From the NCBI RefSeq assembly GCF_002105535.1, contig NZ_CP015848.1, positions 1,488,907-1,552,906 on the forward strand: a stretch of 64,000 nt of DNA. The letters are read 5' to 3'. Position 1 is the first letter of the stretch. Each line of letters opens with the position of its first letter. Below, one piece after another: positions 1-8,322 of this stretch. This DNA comes from Magnetospirillum sp. ME-1. Lineage in GTDB: Bacteria; Pseudomonadota; Alphaproteobacteria; Rhodospirillales; Magnetospirillaceae. The position numbers and the translations under genes were made by a program. Under the pieces are notes generated by a model. That model was not told the DNA's origin. It was given only the letters and a program-made list of their open reading frames with translations, and did no database searches.

Positions 1-172
1 CCGAACCAGGTGGATGCCAGGGTGGCGGGGTGCAGGACGGAAATTCCCGCGCGGCAATGAAACAACGGCGGCCTCCATGGAAGGCGTACACCATATCATT
101 TCGGCCGGCATCGGCAAGCCTATGGCAAAGGGTATAGATATGATGGTGCGATCTCTGGTCCAATGATAATCA

Positions 173-201
173 GCGTCACATATGGAGATGATTGCGTCAC
201 A
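173..201. promoter_or_regulatory. Direct repeat in the 380-base upstream region
   Basis: The first 380 bases hold no gene I can support. The octamer GCGTCACA occurs at 173-180 and again at 194-201, a 21-base period of about two helical turns, as expected for a tandem activator or repressor site. The region is more AT-rich than the coding DNA and lies upstream of the sensor kinase. No convincing -35/-10 pair was found. On the minus strand an open frame runs from an ATG at 78 to the window edge (26 codons), but it is too short to call. Confidence 0.2.
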
Positions 202-380
202 ATATTCAACTTGGGCGGGACTGGACAGAGTCTGGTGATTGTGTGAGACTCAGTGGCATTCAAAGGGATTTTATTGGTGCCGATGAATTGGTTGGTCTGA
301 TCTTACTGCCATCCTGACCTATACGTAAGTGTGGTGTCCGGCCTTATTGTTTGCTGTGCTTCCTTATCGCAGAGGCGAGA

Positions 381-2924
381 ATGGGTAGGCCTCACGGACC
401 AGAGCGGATTGGCGGGCGCAGCCTCATGGTGAGGCTGGTGTTTTTCGGCATGGCCGCCTGTATCGCTCTTTGGGCCGCTCTCGAGATCATGCATCAAAGG
501 ACGCTTGCCGGTCTGGTGGATGCCATGCTGATGGAGCGCCTGGACCAGAAGGCGGGCCGCGACGCCGTGCGCATCGAGGCGATGCTGCAATCCCATCAGG
601 CCCTGGCCAATCTGGTCGGCCGTCTGGAAGGCGTCGGCGCCGATGGCGAACCCAACTGGCTGCCGGGCCGCGACGAAGCCGGCGCCTTTCCCCCCGTGAG
701 CATTCTGGCCACCCTGGCATCCGGCAAGGTCAGGATGCGGTCTTTGGAGGGACGGCCCATTCCCCCTGGACTGGAGGAGGCGATTTCCCGCCTGCCCCCG
801 GGGCGGGCTCAGCGTATCGCCGCCTTGGACTCCGGGGCCGTCCTCATCTCGGCCGCGCCCCTGGCCGGGGAAGGGGAGCGGCGGCTGGCCGTGGTGTCGG
901 TGATCGACGATGGTTTCCTGCAGGCCACCATGGGGGCCTATCTCGATCGCGGCTTCGCCATGGTGGCAAGCGAGCCGGCCGGCGGCAGGGTCGTCGCCCG
1001 CGCTGGGGCGCAGGACGGCGCCCCGTCCCGGACTAATCCGGCCCTGAGCGACTGGCAGGCCAATTTCCTGGTTGCCGGAGGAGGCGTCTTCGGGGGGGGA
1101 GACGGGTTTGGCGGGCTGGCGTTCTCCACCGTGCTGCCGCGCGACCGCCAGAAGGTGATGAGCGAACCGCTGATCGCCCTGGAGCGCTCTAACCGGACCA
1201 TCATGGGCGTGGGCTTGAGTTCGCTGTTCTTTACCGCCCTGGTCTACGTGGCCTGGCGAATCCGCCGGTCGGCCCGGCGGGTCGCCGACATGACCCATCA
1301 GGTCTTCGGCACCGAGGCCAAGGCTGCGAATGGGGACGAGTTGGCCCATCTGGAGACCGAGGTCGAAAATCTGGTGTCCGAGGTGGAACGGTCGCGTCAG
1401 GCGCTGCGCGGCGAGGAGGAGGCGCGCATCGCCCTGCTGACCGAGCAGATGGCGCTTTCCACCGAGAACGAGCGCCTGCGGCTGCTGCAGGCGGTCACCG
1501 ACATCATGGGGATCGGCGTCATCCGTATCACCGACGAGGGGCCGCGGGCCGAGAACGGAATGATGCGCGGTTTCGCCGCGATCGCCGGCGGGCTGGAACC
1601 CTTTCTCCAGGCCCGCACCAACGGCAGCGACGAGGTGCTGATCGGCGACGGCGCCGATACCCGTATTTTCGAAACCATGCTGGCGCGCACCGTCGATGCC
1701 GGTGTGATTCTGGTGGAAGACGTCACCAAACGGCGCGAGGCCGAGGAATCCATCGCCATATTCGCCCAGTTCCCCTCCCAGGACCCCAATCCGGTGCTGC
1801 GCGTCACCGGCGAGGGTGTGGTGACCCACGCCAATCAGTCGGCGTCGCGGCTGCTGGAATTCTGGGGCATCGATCTGGGCGGCGTGCTGCCCGACGAGTG
1901 GAAGGTCAGCATCGCCGATGCCCTTAAAGGCGGGGTGCAGTCGGAAATGGAGGTCACGGTCCGCGACCGCATCCTGTCGCTGGTCTTCGTGCCGTTGCCG
2001 GGCGTGGGCGTAGTCAATGTCTATGGCAGCGACATCACCGGGCGCATCGCCGCCGAGCGTCTGCTGCACATGGTCAACGAAAGCCTGGAGCGCCGCGTCC
2101 ACCAGCGGACCGAGGCCCTGAAGGCGGAAATCGCCGAGCATATCCGCGCCGAACGCGAACTGGTCGCCGCCAAGGAACAGGCCGATCTGGCCAACCGCGC
2201 CAAGACCGAGTTCCTGGCCAATGTCAGCCACGAATTGCGCACGCCGCTCAACGCCGTCATCGGCTTTTCCGAGGTGATGGCGTCGGAGATGTTCGGCCCG
2301 CTGGGCTCGGCCCGCTACAGCGGCTACGTCAACGACATCCTGGCCTCGGGGCGCCATCTCCTGGCGGTGATCAACGACATCCTCGACATCGCCAAGATCG
2401 AGGCCGGCCAGATGGAATTCGACATGGCCATGGTGGAGCCGGCCGAGGTGGTGGCCGCCGCCGTGCGCATCGTCGAAAGCCGCGCCGACGCCGGCGGACT
2501 GTTCCTCGGCACCCATGTGGGCGACGACGTCCCGGCCATGTGGGCCGACCGCCGCCGGCTGCTGCAGATTCTGGTCAACCTGCTGTCCAACGCCGTCAAG
2601 TTCACTCCCGAAGGCGGCAGCGTCGAGGTGACGGTCGAGGTGATGGGCGATGAGGTGGGCTTCACCGTCGCCGATACCGGCATCGGCATGAGCGACGACG
2701 AGGTGGTGGTGGCCATGCTGCCCTTCCGCCAGGTGGACGGCAGCCTGTCGCGGCGTTACGACGGCACCGGCCTGGGGCTGCCGCTGGTGCGGGCCTTCGT
2801 CGAACTGCATGGTGGGCATCTGGATATCGCCAGCCGCAAGGGGGCGGGGACCAAGGTCACCGTGCGACTGCCGCTCGGCCCCTATCCCGACCGCTCCGGA
2901 CAGTTCCAGAACGCCGGGGAGTAG
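381..2924 (+). CDS. Membrane-bound PAS sensor histidine kinase
   Basis: Predicted inner-membrane sensor kinase of 847 residues. A first membrane segment lies near residues 18-35, an extracytoplasmic region follows, and a second segment lies near 275-292 (SLFFTALVYVAW). Then come a coiled linker, two PAS-like regions, a HisKA domain with the H-box HELRTPLNAVIGF and a HATPase_c domain with N box NLLSNAVKF and G boxes DTGIGM and GTGLGLPL. There is no receiver domain. The ATG at 381 was chosen because AGAGG lies 5 bases upstream; a TTG at 351 and an ATG at 426 are alternatives. No response regulator is adjacent, so the signal and partner are unknown. Confidence 0.9.
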   Translation: MGRPHGPERIGGRSLMVRLVFFGMAACIALWAALEIMHQRTLAGLVDAMLMERLDQKAGRDAVRIEAMLQSHQALANLVGRLEGVGADGEPNWLPGRDEAGAFPPVSILATLASGKVRMRSLEGRPIPPGLEEAISRLPPGRAQRIAALDSGAVLISAAPLAGEGERRLAVVSVIDDGFLQATMGAYLDRGFAMVASEPAGGRVVARAGAQDGAPSRTNPALSDWQANFLVAGGGVFGGGDGFGGLAFSTVLPRDRQKVMSEPLIALERSNRTIMGVGLSSLFFTALVYVAWRIRRSARRVADMTHQVFGTEAKAANGDELAHLETEVENLVSEVERSRQALRGEEEARIALLTEQMALSTENERLRLLQAVTDIMGIGVIRITDEGPRAENGMMRGFAAIAGGLEPFLQARTNGSDEVLIGDGADTRIFETMLARTVDAGVILVEDVTKRREAEESIAIFAQFPSQDPNPVLRVTGEGVVTHANQSASRLLEFWGIDLGGVLPDEWKVSIADALKGGVQSEMEVTVRDRILSLVFVPLPGVGVVNVYGSDITGRIAAERLLHMVNESLERRVHQRTEALKAEIAEHIRAERELVAAKEQADLANRAKTEFLANVSHELRTPLNAVIGFSEVMASEMFGPLGSARYSGYVNDILASGRHLLAVINDILDIAKIEAGQMEFDMAMVEPAEVVAAAVRIVESRADAGGLFLGTHVGDDVPAMWADRRRLLQILVNLLSNAVKFTPEGGSVEVTVEVMGDEVGFTVADTGIGMSDDEVVVAMLPFRQVDGSLSRRYDGTGLGLPLVRAFVELHGGHLDIASRKGAGTKVTVRLPLGPYPDRSGQFQNAGE

Positions 2925-2930
2925 GCGAAG

Positions 2931-3572
2931 TCAGCTGTAGCGCTCTTCCTTCCACGGGTCGCCTTCGCCGTGATAACCGCGCAATTCCCAATAGCCGGGC
3001 GTGTCGCGGTCGGAAAAGGTGATGTGGCGCAGCCACTTGGCGCTTTTCCAGAAATACAGCTTGGGGATCACGGCCCGGACCGGCCCGCCGTGTTCGCGGG
3101 TGAGGGGCTGGCCCTGCCAGGAATGGGCCAGCAGCACGTCGTCGTCGGCGAAGCGGGACAGGGGAATGTTGGTGGTGTAGCCGTCGAAGCTGCGCAGCAC
3201 TAAGAAGCGCGCGTCCTTGCGCGGCCGGACTATCTTCAGCAGGTGCCGCGCCGCCACGCCGACCCAGGTATTGTCATAGCGCGACCAGGTGGTGACGCAA
3301 TGGATGTCGCTGACCAGCTGGGTCTGCGGCTGGGCCATGAAGGTGTCCCAGTCCCAGCGGATGGGATTGTCCACCATGCCGCCGACGCTTAAAGACCAGT
3401 CGCGGGTGGAAAGGTTCGGCTGGTCACCCAGGTCGAGGACGGGAAAGTCGAAGGTCTCGCGCTGGCCGGGCGGCAGCCGCCGGGCGCCGGGGGCGGCGGT
3501 TTCGCCGGTCAGGCCGCGGCCATCGCGGGCCCATGTCTCCTTGGCGGCGATCAGTTTGTCCTTGTCGGTCAT
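2931..3572 (-). CDS. Sulfite-oxidase-like molybdopterin protein
   Basis: This 213-residue protein belongs to the oxidoreductase molybdopterin-binding (sulfite oxidase/YedY-like) family. The key element is DIHCVTTWS, whose Cys is the expected molybdenum ligand; WDWDTF, GGPVRAVIPKLYFWKSAKW and the C-terminal GYWELRGYH also fit the fold. It has no twin-arginine signal and no heme or dimerisation domain, so it looks like a cytoplasmic single-domain member with unknown substrate. The ATG at 3572 follows a GGAGG about 10 bases upstream; an earlier start at 3596 would overlap the adjacent repeat. It runs tail-to-tail with the upstream kinase, only 6 bases apart. Confidence 0.85.
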   Translation of the reverse strand: MTDKDKLIAAKETWARDGRGLTGETAAPGARRLPPGQRETFDFPVLDLGDQPNLSTRDWSLSVGGMVDNPIRWDWDTFMAQPQTQLVSDIHCVTTWSRYDNTWVGVAARHLLKIVRPRKDARFLVLRSFDGYTTNIPLSRFADDDVLLAHSWQGQPLTREHGGPVRAVIPKLYFWKSAKWLRHITFSDRDTPGYWELRGYHGEGDPWKEERYS

Positions 3573-3596
3573 AATGAGCCAGCCTCCACCTTGCAT

Positions 3597-3700
3597 GTCA
3601 TCCCGACGACCATCGGGAGGAGGGATCTCCGTCTGGAGCAGCGGTGCCGGTCCGACAATGCATTTCCAGAACGAGATCCCTCGCTTTCGCTCGGGATGAC
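3597..3700. repeat. 104-bp palindromic intergenic repeat, copy 1
   Basis: The element begins GTCATCCCGACGACC and ends GCTCGGGATGAC, so its ends form GTCATCCCGA/TCGGGATGAC inverted repeats. Internal blocks GAGGGATCTC and GAGATCCCTC also pair. A second copy of the same length and layout, in the opposite orientation, is at 26868-26971, and a short relative is at 38301-38337. It sits between the molybdoprotein start and the smpB end. It resembles the dispersed REP-like palindromes common in proteobacterial genomes. Confidence 0.75.
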
Positions 3701-3740
3701 GGACTGAGCAGATGTAAGATGGGATGGCACAGGCCCGAGT

Positions 3741-4202
3741 TCAGCCCTTGTCGCGCATCAGGCGGGCCTTGTCGCGGTTCCAGTCCCGCTCCTTGATGGC
3801 CTCGCGCTTGTCGTGCAGCTTCTTGCCCTTGGCCAGGCCCAGCTGGACCTTGGCGATGCCCCTTTGGCCGAAATGGATGTCCAGCGGCACCAGGGTCATG
3901 CCGTCCTTGGTGATGGCACTCATCAGCTTGGCCATCTCGCGCTTGTGCAGCAGCAGCTTTCTCGGCCGCCGCGTCTCGTGCGGGAAGGGCATCTTGGACT
4001 GGTATTCGGGGATATAGGCGTTGAACAGGTACAGTTCGCCCTGCATGGGTCCGGCAAAGGCTTCGTTGATGTTGCCCTTGCCGACCCGGAGCGACTTGAC
4101 CTCGGTGCCGACCAGCATGATGCCGGCTTCCACCTCGCTGATGATGAAGTATTCGTGGCGCGCCCGGCGGTTTTGAGCGGCGACGTGGCCGGGAAGCACC
4201 AT
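3741..4202 (-). CDS. smpB: SsrA-binding protein SmpB
   Basis: SmpB binds tmRNA and delivers it to stalled ribosomes for trans-translation. The 153-residue length is normal. Family motifs are clear: [10 protein letters not shown] near the N-terminus, [19 protein letters not shown], the KLLLHKRE block and the basic C-terminal tail with [10 protein letters not shown] and DWNRDKAR. It ends near the palindromic repeat and lies downstream of dapA on the same strand with a 21-base gap, so the two are probably co-transcribed. The tmRNA gene itself was not found in this window. Confidence 0.97.
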   Translation of the reverse strand: MVLPGHVAAQNRRARHEYFIISEVEAGIMLVGTEVKSLRVGKGNINEAFAGPMQGELYLFNAYIPEYQSKMPFPHETRRPRKLLLHKREMAKLMSAITKDGMTLVPLDIHFGQRGIAKVQLGLAKGKKLHDKREAIKERDWNRDKARLMRDKG

Positions 4203-4223
4203 GGTTTTTTTACCTTGCTCGGA

Positions 4224-5096
4224 CTAGATCAGGCCGGCGGCCTTCATAGCCGCCTCGACCCGGTGACGGGCGTTCTCGCTGGCGGGAACCAGCGGCAGAC
4301 GCACGTCGGGAGTGGACTTGCCCAGCAGGCTGGCGGCGTACTTCACCGGCGCCGGGCTGGTCTCGCAGAACAGGGCGTCGTGCAGCGGCATGAGCTTTTT
4401 GTTCAGCTCGTTGCAGGTGGCCAGGTCGCCCTTGGCCCAGGCGTTCTGCATCTGCGCGCACAGCTTGGGCGCGATGTTGGAGGTCACCGAGATGCAGCCC
4501 AGGCCGCCCTGGGCGTTGAAGGCGATGGCGGTGGCGTCCTCGCCCGACAGCTGGCACAGCCGGTCGCCCAGCGCGGCGCGGATACGCAAGGGCCGGGCCA
4601 GATCGGCGGTGGCGTCCTTGATGCCGATGATGTTGGGCAGCGCCGACAGACGCACGAAGGTCTCGACGCTGATGTCGATCACCGAGCGGCCGGGGATGTT
4701 GTAGACGACGATGGGAATGTCCACCGCCTTGGCGATGGCCTCGAAGTGGCGGAACAGGCCTTCCTGGGTCGGCTTGTTGTAATAGGGCGCCACCACCAGG
4801 GCCGCGTCGGCGCCGGCCTGCTTGGCGTGCCGGGTCAGCGCGATGGCCTCGTCCGTGGAATTGGAGCCGGTGCCGGCGATGACCGGGACCTTGCCCTTGG
4901 CCACTTCCAGGCACAGCTCCACCACGCGATGATGCTCGTCGTGCGACAGGGTGGGCGATTCGCCGGTGGTGCCGCAGGGGACGACCGCATGGGTGCCCTC
5001 GGCGATCTGCCAGGCGACCAGATCCTGGAACGCTTTCTCATTCACCTTTCCATTGAGGAACGGAGTGATGAGAGCGGTGATGGATCCCTTGAACAT
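4224..5096 (-). CDS. dapA: 4-hydroxy-tetrahydrodipicolinate synthase
   Basis: DapA condenses pyruvate with aspartate semialdehyde in the first committed step of lysine and meso-diaminopimelate synthesis. The 290 residues form one TIM barrel. Visible are GTTGESPTLS (substrate-binding TTGE), the catalytic tyrosine in VVYNIPGR and the Schiff-base lysine in IIGIKDATADL. The start MFKGSITALITPF at 5096 matches the family N-terminus and length; an in-frame ATG at 5171 would add 25 unrelated residues. It is followed by smpB and faces the exporter operon across a 178-base divergent region. Confidence 0.97.
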   Translation of the reverse strand: MFKGSITALITPFLNGKVNEKAFQDLVAWQIAEGTHAVVPCGTTGESPTLSHDEHHRVVELCLEVAKGKVPVIAGTGSNSTDEAIALTRHAKQAGADAALVVAPYYNKPTQEGLFRHFEAIAKAVDIPIVVYNIPGRSVIDISVETFVRLSALPNIIGIKDATADLARPLRIRAALGDRLCQLSGEDATAIAFNAQGGLGCISVTSNIAPKLCAQMQNAWAKGDLATCNELNKKLMPLHDALFCETSPAPVKYAASLLGKSTPDVRLPLVPASENARHRVEAAMKAAGLI

Positions 5097-5174
5097 GGCA
5101 GTCTTCCCGGATGGGCGGTTGATGGAACACGGGACATTAGCGGCAAGCGCGGCCGGGGGCAAGACGACCATGCG

Positions 5175-5234
5175 CGTCTCATGACGGACATGAGACGAAG
5201 GTGGATTGGCAATGTAAATTAGATGTGTCTAAAT
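5175..5234 (+). promoter_or_regulatory. Operator-like palindromes and candidate promoter of the exporter operon
   Basis: The divergent region between dapA and the exporter holds a perfect 9-base inverted repeat, CGTCTCATG at 5175-5183 and CATGAGACG at 5189-5197, with a 5-base spacer. A second palindrome, TTAGA-tgtg-TCTAA, is at 5219-5232. Between and over them lies a weak promoter, TTGGCA at 5206-5211 with TCTAAA or CTAAAT 16-17 bases downstream. The second palindrome would overlap the -10 element, as a repressor site should. No regulator gene is adjacent, so the binding protein is unknown. Confidence 0.5.
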
Positions 5235-5274
5235 CATGCCGGGATTACACAGATTTCCCGGAAAGGCCGTCTCC

Positions 5275-6438
5275 ATGAAGTTTGCCGTCCTGCTGCGCTC
5301 TCACCCAAGATTGGCCATGGGTCTGGCTGCTGTCCTTGCCGCCCTTGCCGTCGGCCGGATGGTTCTGGGCGGCGTCGCGGTCGAGGTGGCGGTTGCGTCC
5401 CGCGACGTTCCCATCCGCGTCTACGGGCTGGGCACCATCGAGGCCAAGGTCGCTTCCAAGATCGGCTTCGCCGTGGCGGGAACCCTGGCCGAGCTGCGGG
5501 CCGATGCCGGGGACGGGGTGGCCAAGGGGCAGGTTCTGGCCCGGCTGGACGATGCGGAGCAGCGGGCCAAGGTGGCTGCTGCCCGCGCCCAGTACGACAA
5601 GGCCCTGGCCCAGTCCACCTCGGCGCGGGCCATCGTCGCCAAGGCGGCGGCCAACCGGGCGCAGAAGGAAAAGGTCAGCCAGCGCCGCAAGTCCCTGGTG
5701 GCCTCGGGAACCATCAGCGAGGAAACCTTCGGGGACGCCCAGGCGGCGGCGGTCAGCGCCGGCGCCGATGCCCAGGCCGCCAATGCCGAGGTGTCCCTGG
5801 CGCTGGCCACCCTGGCCGACGCCCGCGCCCAGCTGGAGTTGAACGAGGTGCTGCTGGCCCGCCATGTCCTGACCGCGCCCTATGACGGCCGCATCTCGCT
5901 CAGGTCGCGGGAGCTGGGAAGCGTGGTGGCGCCGGGCGAGGGGGTGTTCACCCTGTTCGACCCCGAAACCGTCTGGGTCCTGTCCTATGTGGACGAGACC
6001 CAGGCCGGCGGCGTGGCGGTGGGGCAGGAGGCCGAGGTGCGGCTGCGCTCGGAACCGGCCAGGCGCTTTGCCGGCCGGGTGGTCCGCATCGACATCGAAA
6101 GCGACCGCACCACCGAGGAGCGGAAGATCTATGTCGCCTGCCGCGAGTGCCCCCAGAACCTGGGCGAGCAGGCGGAGGTGGTGATCGACGCCGCCCGGCT
6201 GGACAGCGCCACGCTTGTGCCCCTTTCGGCGATTCAAGGCTTCGACGGCCGCCAGGGCCTGGCCTGGGTGGTGGAGAACGGCCGGCTGGCGCGGCGGACG
6301 CTGTCGTTCGGCCGCCGCACCCTGGATGGGCGTCTGGAAGTGGTCGGCGGCCTGTCCGACGGAATCCGGGTGGTGACGCGGCTGACCGCCGGGCTGGCCG
6401 AGGGGCTTTCGGTCCGCATGAGCGACGCTGCGCCATGA
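5275..6438 (+). CDS. Periplasmic adaptor of ABC exporter (HlyD/MacA/DevB-like)
   Basis: This 387-residue membrane fusion protein would link an inner-membrane exporter to an outer-membrane channel. It has an N-terminal anchor (residues about 14-32), a lipoyl half (YGLGTIEAKVASKIGF, GDGVAKGQVLARLDD), a long alanine-rich hairpin at about 95-195, the second lipoyl half (LTAPYDGRI) and a beta-barrel. The start at 5275 follows GGAAAGG; an upstream in-frame ATG at 5236 lacks such a site. The barrel carries an unusual CxxC (ACRECP). It overlaps the permease gene by ATGA. The substrate is unknown. Confidence 0.88.
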   Translation: MKFAVLLRSHPRLAMGLAAVLAALAVGRMVLGGVAVEVAVASRDVPIRVYGLGTIEAKVASKIGFAVAGTLAELRADAGDGVAKGQVLARLDDAEQRAKVAAARAQYDKALAQSTSARAIVAKAAANRAQKEKVSQRRKSLVASGTISEETFGDAQAAAVSAGADAQAANAEVSLALATLADARAQLELNEVLLARHVLTAPYDGRISLRSRELGSVVAPGEGVFTLFDPETVWVLSYVDETQAGGVAVGQEAEVRLRSEPARRFAGRVVRIDIESDRTTEERKIYVACRECPQNLGEQAEVVIDAARLDSATLVPLSAIQGFDGRQGLAWVVENGRLARRTLSFGRRTLDGRLEVVGGLSDGIRVVTRLTAGLAEGLSVRMSDAAP

Positions 6439-7568
6439 ACCTCGCCCTGCGCGACATCCGGCACAAGCTGGGGCGGTTTCTGCTGACCTGCCTGGGGCTG
6501 GCCCTGCTGCTGGGCGTGGTGCTGTCCATGATCGGCATCTATCGCGGGCTGGTCGAGGACGCCCTGTCCCTGGTGCGCGCGCCCGCCGCCGATCTCTGGG
6601 TGGTGGAGGCGGGGTCCAGGGGGCCGTTCGCCGAAGCCTCGCGCATGCCCGGCGACACCCGCGAGATGGTGGCCCGCGTTCCCGGCGTGGCTGATGCCGG
6701 TTCGGTCACCTATCAGACGGTGGAGACGGCCCATGGGGACCGCAAGCTGCGCCTGCAGGTGGTCGGCTACGAGCCCGGCCGCATGGGCGGGCCGGCCGCA
6801 ATCGAAGCGGGGCGCGCCATCGCCATCCGCCATGGCGAGGCGGTGGCCGACCGCCGCGCCGGTCTGGCGCTGGGCGAGCGTCTGCGTCTGGGCCGTGACG
6901 AGTACCTGATCGTCGGGCTGACCCGCAATCACGTCTCCACCGGCGGCGATCCCGTGCTGTTTCTCAGCCTGCGCGACGCCCAGGATCTGCAGTTCCTGCC
7001 CAAGCCCTCCACCTATCGCCGCGATCAGGCGCGCGGCGCGCCGCCTCCCGCCCTGGACACCATCAATGCCGTGGTGGCGCGTCTGGACCCGGGCGCGCCG
7101 GCCGACCGGGTGGCCCACGAGATCGGGCGCTGGAAGCACCTGGGGACCGCCACGCAAGGACAGCAGGAATCCATCCTGGTGGAATCCGTGGTGGAAAAGG
7201 CGCGCCGCCAGATCGGGCTGTTCACCGCCATCCTGATGGTGGTGTCGGCGGTGGTGATCGCCTTGATCATCTACACCATGACCATGGACAAGACCCGCGA
7301 GATCGCCACGCTGAAGCTGATCGGCGCACCCGACCGCACCATCGTCGGCCTGATCCTGCAGCAGGCCCTGGCCATGGGGCTGATCGGCTTTTCCATGGGG
7401 GCGATGCTTGTCAACCTTGTGGCTGACAGATTTCCCCGCCGGGTGGTGCTGCACGCCGATGACGCCGTGATGCTGGCCGGTCTGGTGCTGGTGGTCTGCA
7501 TCCTGTCCAGCGGCCTGGGTGTGCGGCTGGCGCTTCGGATCGAGCCGGCGGCGGCATTGGGGGGATGA
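6435..7568 (+). CDS. ABC exporter permease, FtsX/MacB type (DevC-like)
   Basis: A 377-residue permease with an N-terminal membrane segment (FLLTCLGLALLLGVVLSMIG), a large periplasmic domain of about 220 residues, and three C-terminal membrane segments starting near residue 250 (LFTAILMVVSAVVIALIIY). The cytoplasmic loop with KTREIATLKLIGA is the FtsX/MacB coupling motif. Start at 6435 is an ATGA overlap with the adaptor. The gene order adaptor, permease, ATPase is that of DevBCA-type exporters; family assignment is firm, but the exported molecule cannot be read from the sequence. Confidence 0.9.
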   Translation: MNLALRDIRHKLGRFLLTCLGLALLLGVVLSMIGIYRGLVEDALSLVRAPAADLWVVEAGSRGPFAEASRMPGDTREMVARVPGVADAGSVTYQTVETAHGDRKLRLQVVGYEPGRMGGPAAIEAGRAIAIRHGEAVADRRAGLALGERLRLGRDEYLIVGLTRNHVSTGGDPVLFLSLRDAQDLQFLPKPSTYRRDQARGAPPPALDTINAVVARLDPGAPADRVAHEIGRWKHLGTATQGQQESILVESVVEKARRQIGLFTAILMVVSAVVIALIIYTMTMDKTREIATLKLIGAPDRTIVGLILQQALAMGLIGFSMGAMLVNLVADRFPRRVVLHADDAVMLAGLVLVVCILSSGLGVRLALRIEPAAALGG

Positions 7569-8269
7569 GCATGAACGCGGCGCGCCCCCTGGCGGAACTG
7601 ACGGGAATCGCCAAGCATTTCGGCGAGGGAAGCTCGCGGGTCGACGCCCTGCGCGGCGTCGGTCTGTCGCTGTATCCCGGCGAGGTGGTGGGGCTGCTGG
7701 GCCCCAGCGGTTCGGGCAAGAGCACCCTGCTCAACATCATCGGCTGCGTGATCGAACCCAGCGCCGGGCGCATGGTTCTGGACGGGGCGGCGGTCTATGA
7801 CGGGGCCTGGACGGGCGGCGACCTGCGCCGCCTGCGCCTGGACAAGATCGGCTTCATCTTCCAGTTCCACAATCTGCTGCCCTTCCTCAACAGCCGCGAC
7901 AACGTGGCCGTGGTGCTGGAACTGGCCGGGCGGGACCGGCGCGAGGCGCAGAGCCGCGCCGGCGAGCTGCTGGACTATCTGGAGGTGGGCGCGCGTGCAG
8001 AGGCGGTCCCGGCCCAGCTGTCGGGCGGCGAGGCCCAGCGGGTGGCCATCGCCCGCGCCCTGGCCAACAATCCCCGGCTGATCCTGGCCGACGAACCCAC
8101 CGCCGCGCTGGATTCCCAGCGCGCCGCCATCGTCATGGACCTGCTGATCAAGGTGGCCCGCGAGCAGCAGGCGGCGGTTCTGGTGGTCAGCCACGACGAG
8201 AAGATCTACGACCGCTTCGACCGCATGGTGCGGGTACGTGATGGGGTGCTCGAGAGCGGTTCGGCTTGA
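7565..8269 (+). CDS. ABC exporter ATPase, MacB/LolD/DevA type
   Basis: A 234-residue nucleotide-binding subunit with all motifs: Walker A GPSGSGKST, Q-loop FIFQFHNLLPFL, signature LSGGEAQRVAIARAL, Walker B LILADEPTAALD and H-loop VVSHD. It overlaps the permease by ATGA, which suggests translational coupling and a complete three-gene transporter. FQFHNLLPFL and the short length fit the LolD/MacB/DevA class, which powers extrusion from the membrane or periplasm rather than uptake. An ATG at 7571 is an alternative start. Confidence 0.95.
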   Translation: MSMNAARPLAELTGIAKHFGEGSSRVDALRGVGLSLYPGEVVGLLGPSGSGKSTLLNIIGCVIEPSAGRMVLDGAAVYDGAWTGGDLRRLRLDKIGFIFQFHNLLPFLNSRDNVAVVLELAGRDRREAQSRAGELLDYLEVGARAEAVPAQLSGGEAQRVAIARALANNPRLILADEPTAALDSQRAAIVMDLLIKVAREQQAAVLVVSHDEKIYDRFDRMVRVRDGVLESGSA

Positions 8270-8322
8270 AAGCCCTTGGGAGAGCCCTCTAGAATACGTC
8301 CCCCGCTGAACGATCCCACTGG

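Noticed and set aside
1-78. Possible start of a minus-strand gene at the left edge
   Set aside because: Only 26 codons are visible, with no ribosome-binding site, so it cannot be supported.
303-2819. Long open frame on the minus strand opposite the first kinase
   Set aside because: It has low-complexity H/Q/G-rich composition typical of the antisense of high-GC coding DNA. The plus-strand frame has clear kinase motifs.
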